DNA of 64,000 bases from CAVQCJ01 sp963849365 (GTDB taxonomy: Bacteria > Actinomycetota > Actinomycetes > Prado026), in NCBI GenBank assembly GCA_963849365.1, contig CAWKHA010000004.1, positions 806,001-870,000 of the forward strand, written 5' to 3'. Below the pieces are notes generated by a model. That model ran no database searches and was not told where the DNA came from. It worked only from the letters and a program-made list of their open reading frames with translations. The position numbers and the translations under genes are program-made. Shown here one piece after another: positions 63,638 to 64,000 of this stretch (within the stretch, counting starts at the first letter, position 1; every line of letters begins with the position of its first letter).

Positions 63638-64000
63638 GTGGCGGTCGTGACAGCGGAGCCGGAGGGGCAACCGACGCGGCTGGACCGTCGGAAGGCGCGC
63701 ACGCGGCGAGCGCTGGTCGAGGCGGCGCAGCGGATCCTCGCCGAGCAGGGCAGCGCGGACGTGAGCATCCAGGAGATCACCGACACGGCCGACGTCGGCT
63801 TCGGGTCCTTCTACAACCACTTCGAGTCAAAGGCCGAGCTGTTCGAGGTTGCCGTCCGCGAGGTGCTCGAGGAGTACGGCGAGAGTCTCGATCGCGCCTG
63901 CGCAGACCTGACCGACTCAGCCGAGATCTACGCGGTCGGCGTGCGGATGACGTCGCGACTCGCGCTGACGCGCCCCGCCATCGCCCAGGTGCTGCTGCAG
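63638..64000 (+). CDS. TetR family transcriptional regulator (5' part; runs off the window)
   Basis: GTG 63638 follows AAGAGGAG. The 121 codons present start VAVVTAEPEG and hold the TetR helix-turn-helix: KARTRRALVEAAQRILAEQG and ADVGFGSFYNHFESKAELFE. The ligand domain continues past the edge at base 64000, so the length is unknown. It reads away from the hydrolase remnant and lipid-kinase genes; it may control them or a gene further right. Confidence 0.92.
   Translation, partial: MAVVTAEPEGQPTRLDRRKARTRRALVEAAQRILAEQGSADVSIQEITDTADVGFGSFYNHFESKAELFEVAVREVLEEYGESLDRACADLTDSAEIYAVGVRMTSRLALTRPAIAQVLLQ

Overview
This is the replication-origin neighbourhood of a high-G+C actinobacterial chromosome (class Actinomycetia). 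Evidence: very strong G/C bias at third codon positions, many GTG/TTG starts, the order yidC-yidD-rnpA-rpmH / dnaA / oriC / dnaN-recF-dciA-gyrB-gyrA, perfect actinobacterial parS sites beside parAB, and lineage marker genes (crgA, DLW-39, DUF3566, DUF5318, PASTA-kinase operon, PadR-ino1). Nothing seen fixes the genus; the layout fits a Frankiales/Kineosporiales-like lineage more than Streptomyces or Mycobacterium because no gnd gene lies between dnaN and recF.

Region by region. 1-9.8 kb: alanine-racemase-like protein, GT87 membrane glycosyltransferase, bifunctional penicillin-binding protein, a frameshifted DUF5318 gene, a PadR regulator with its palindrome and inositol-phosphate synthase, an MFS transporter and the CCA-adding enzyme. 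9.8-21.6 kb: a right-reading envelope and redox block of NUDIX hydrolase, DUF6049 protein, MurJ flippase, a TadE-like protein, an NlpC/P60 hydrolase, a pseudokinase with a discoidin-like domain, SigM and its partner, trxB-trxA behind a SigR-type promoter, and CwlM. 21.7-25 kb: GNAT protein, a 53-residue membrane protein, an aminotransferase and a D-Ala-D-Ala-ligase-like enzyme. 25-30.2 kb: left-reading parB-parA-rsmG-jag-yidC-yidD-rnpA-rpmH, with parS sites inside parA and rsmG. 30.2-40.8 kb: dnaA, oriC with many DnaA boxes, dnaN, recF, dciA, gyrB, gyrA and DUF3566. 40.9-48.4 kb: tRNA-Ile, DLW-39, an MFS/MarR efflux pair with paired operators, tRNA-Ala, cyclophilin, rhomboid protease, thiolase, crgA, DUF881, a small membrane protein and pabA. 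48.4-55.9 kb: the left-reading operon fhaA-fhaB-pstP-rodA-pbpA-pknB. 56.0-64.0 kb: a tRNA-Leu, then an accessory-looking stretch with a PhzF-like enzyme, a PLP sulfur-amino-acid lyase divergent from an Lrp regulator, a damaged cupin, DUF1003, DoxX, HdeD, PAP2 phosphatase, a diacylglycerol-kinase-like protein, a hydrolase remnant and a TetR gene cut by the window edge.

How the genes fit together: the core joins replication (DnaA, DnaN, DciA, gyrase), segregation (ParAB-parS), membrane insertion (YidC/YidD) and kinase-controlled wall growth. The wall set includes PknB, PstP, FhaA/FhaB, RodA, PbpA, MurJ, the pseudokinase, CwlM and CrgA. In mycobacteria the MurJ and pseudokinase parts are one polypeptide; here they are separate genes in the same block.

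Two housekeeping genes, trxB and the DUF5318 gene, each need a single-base correction to read through. These may be consensus errors or real lesions and should be checked against reads.
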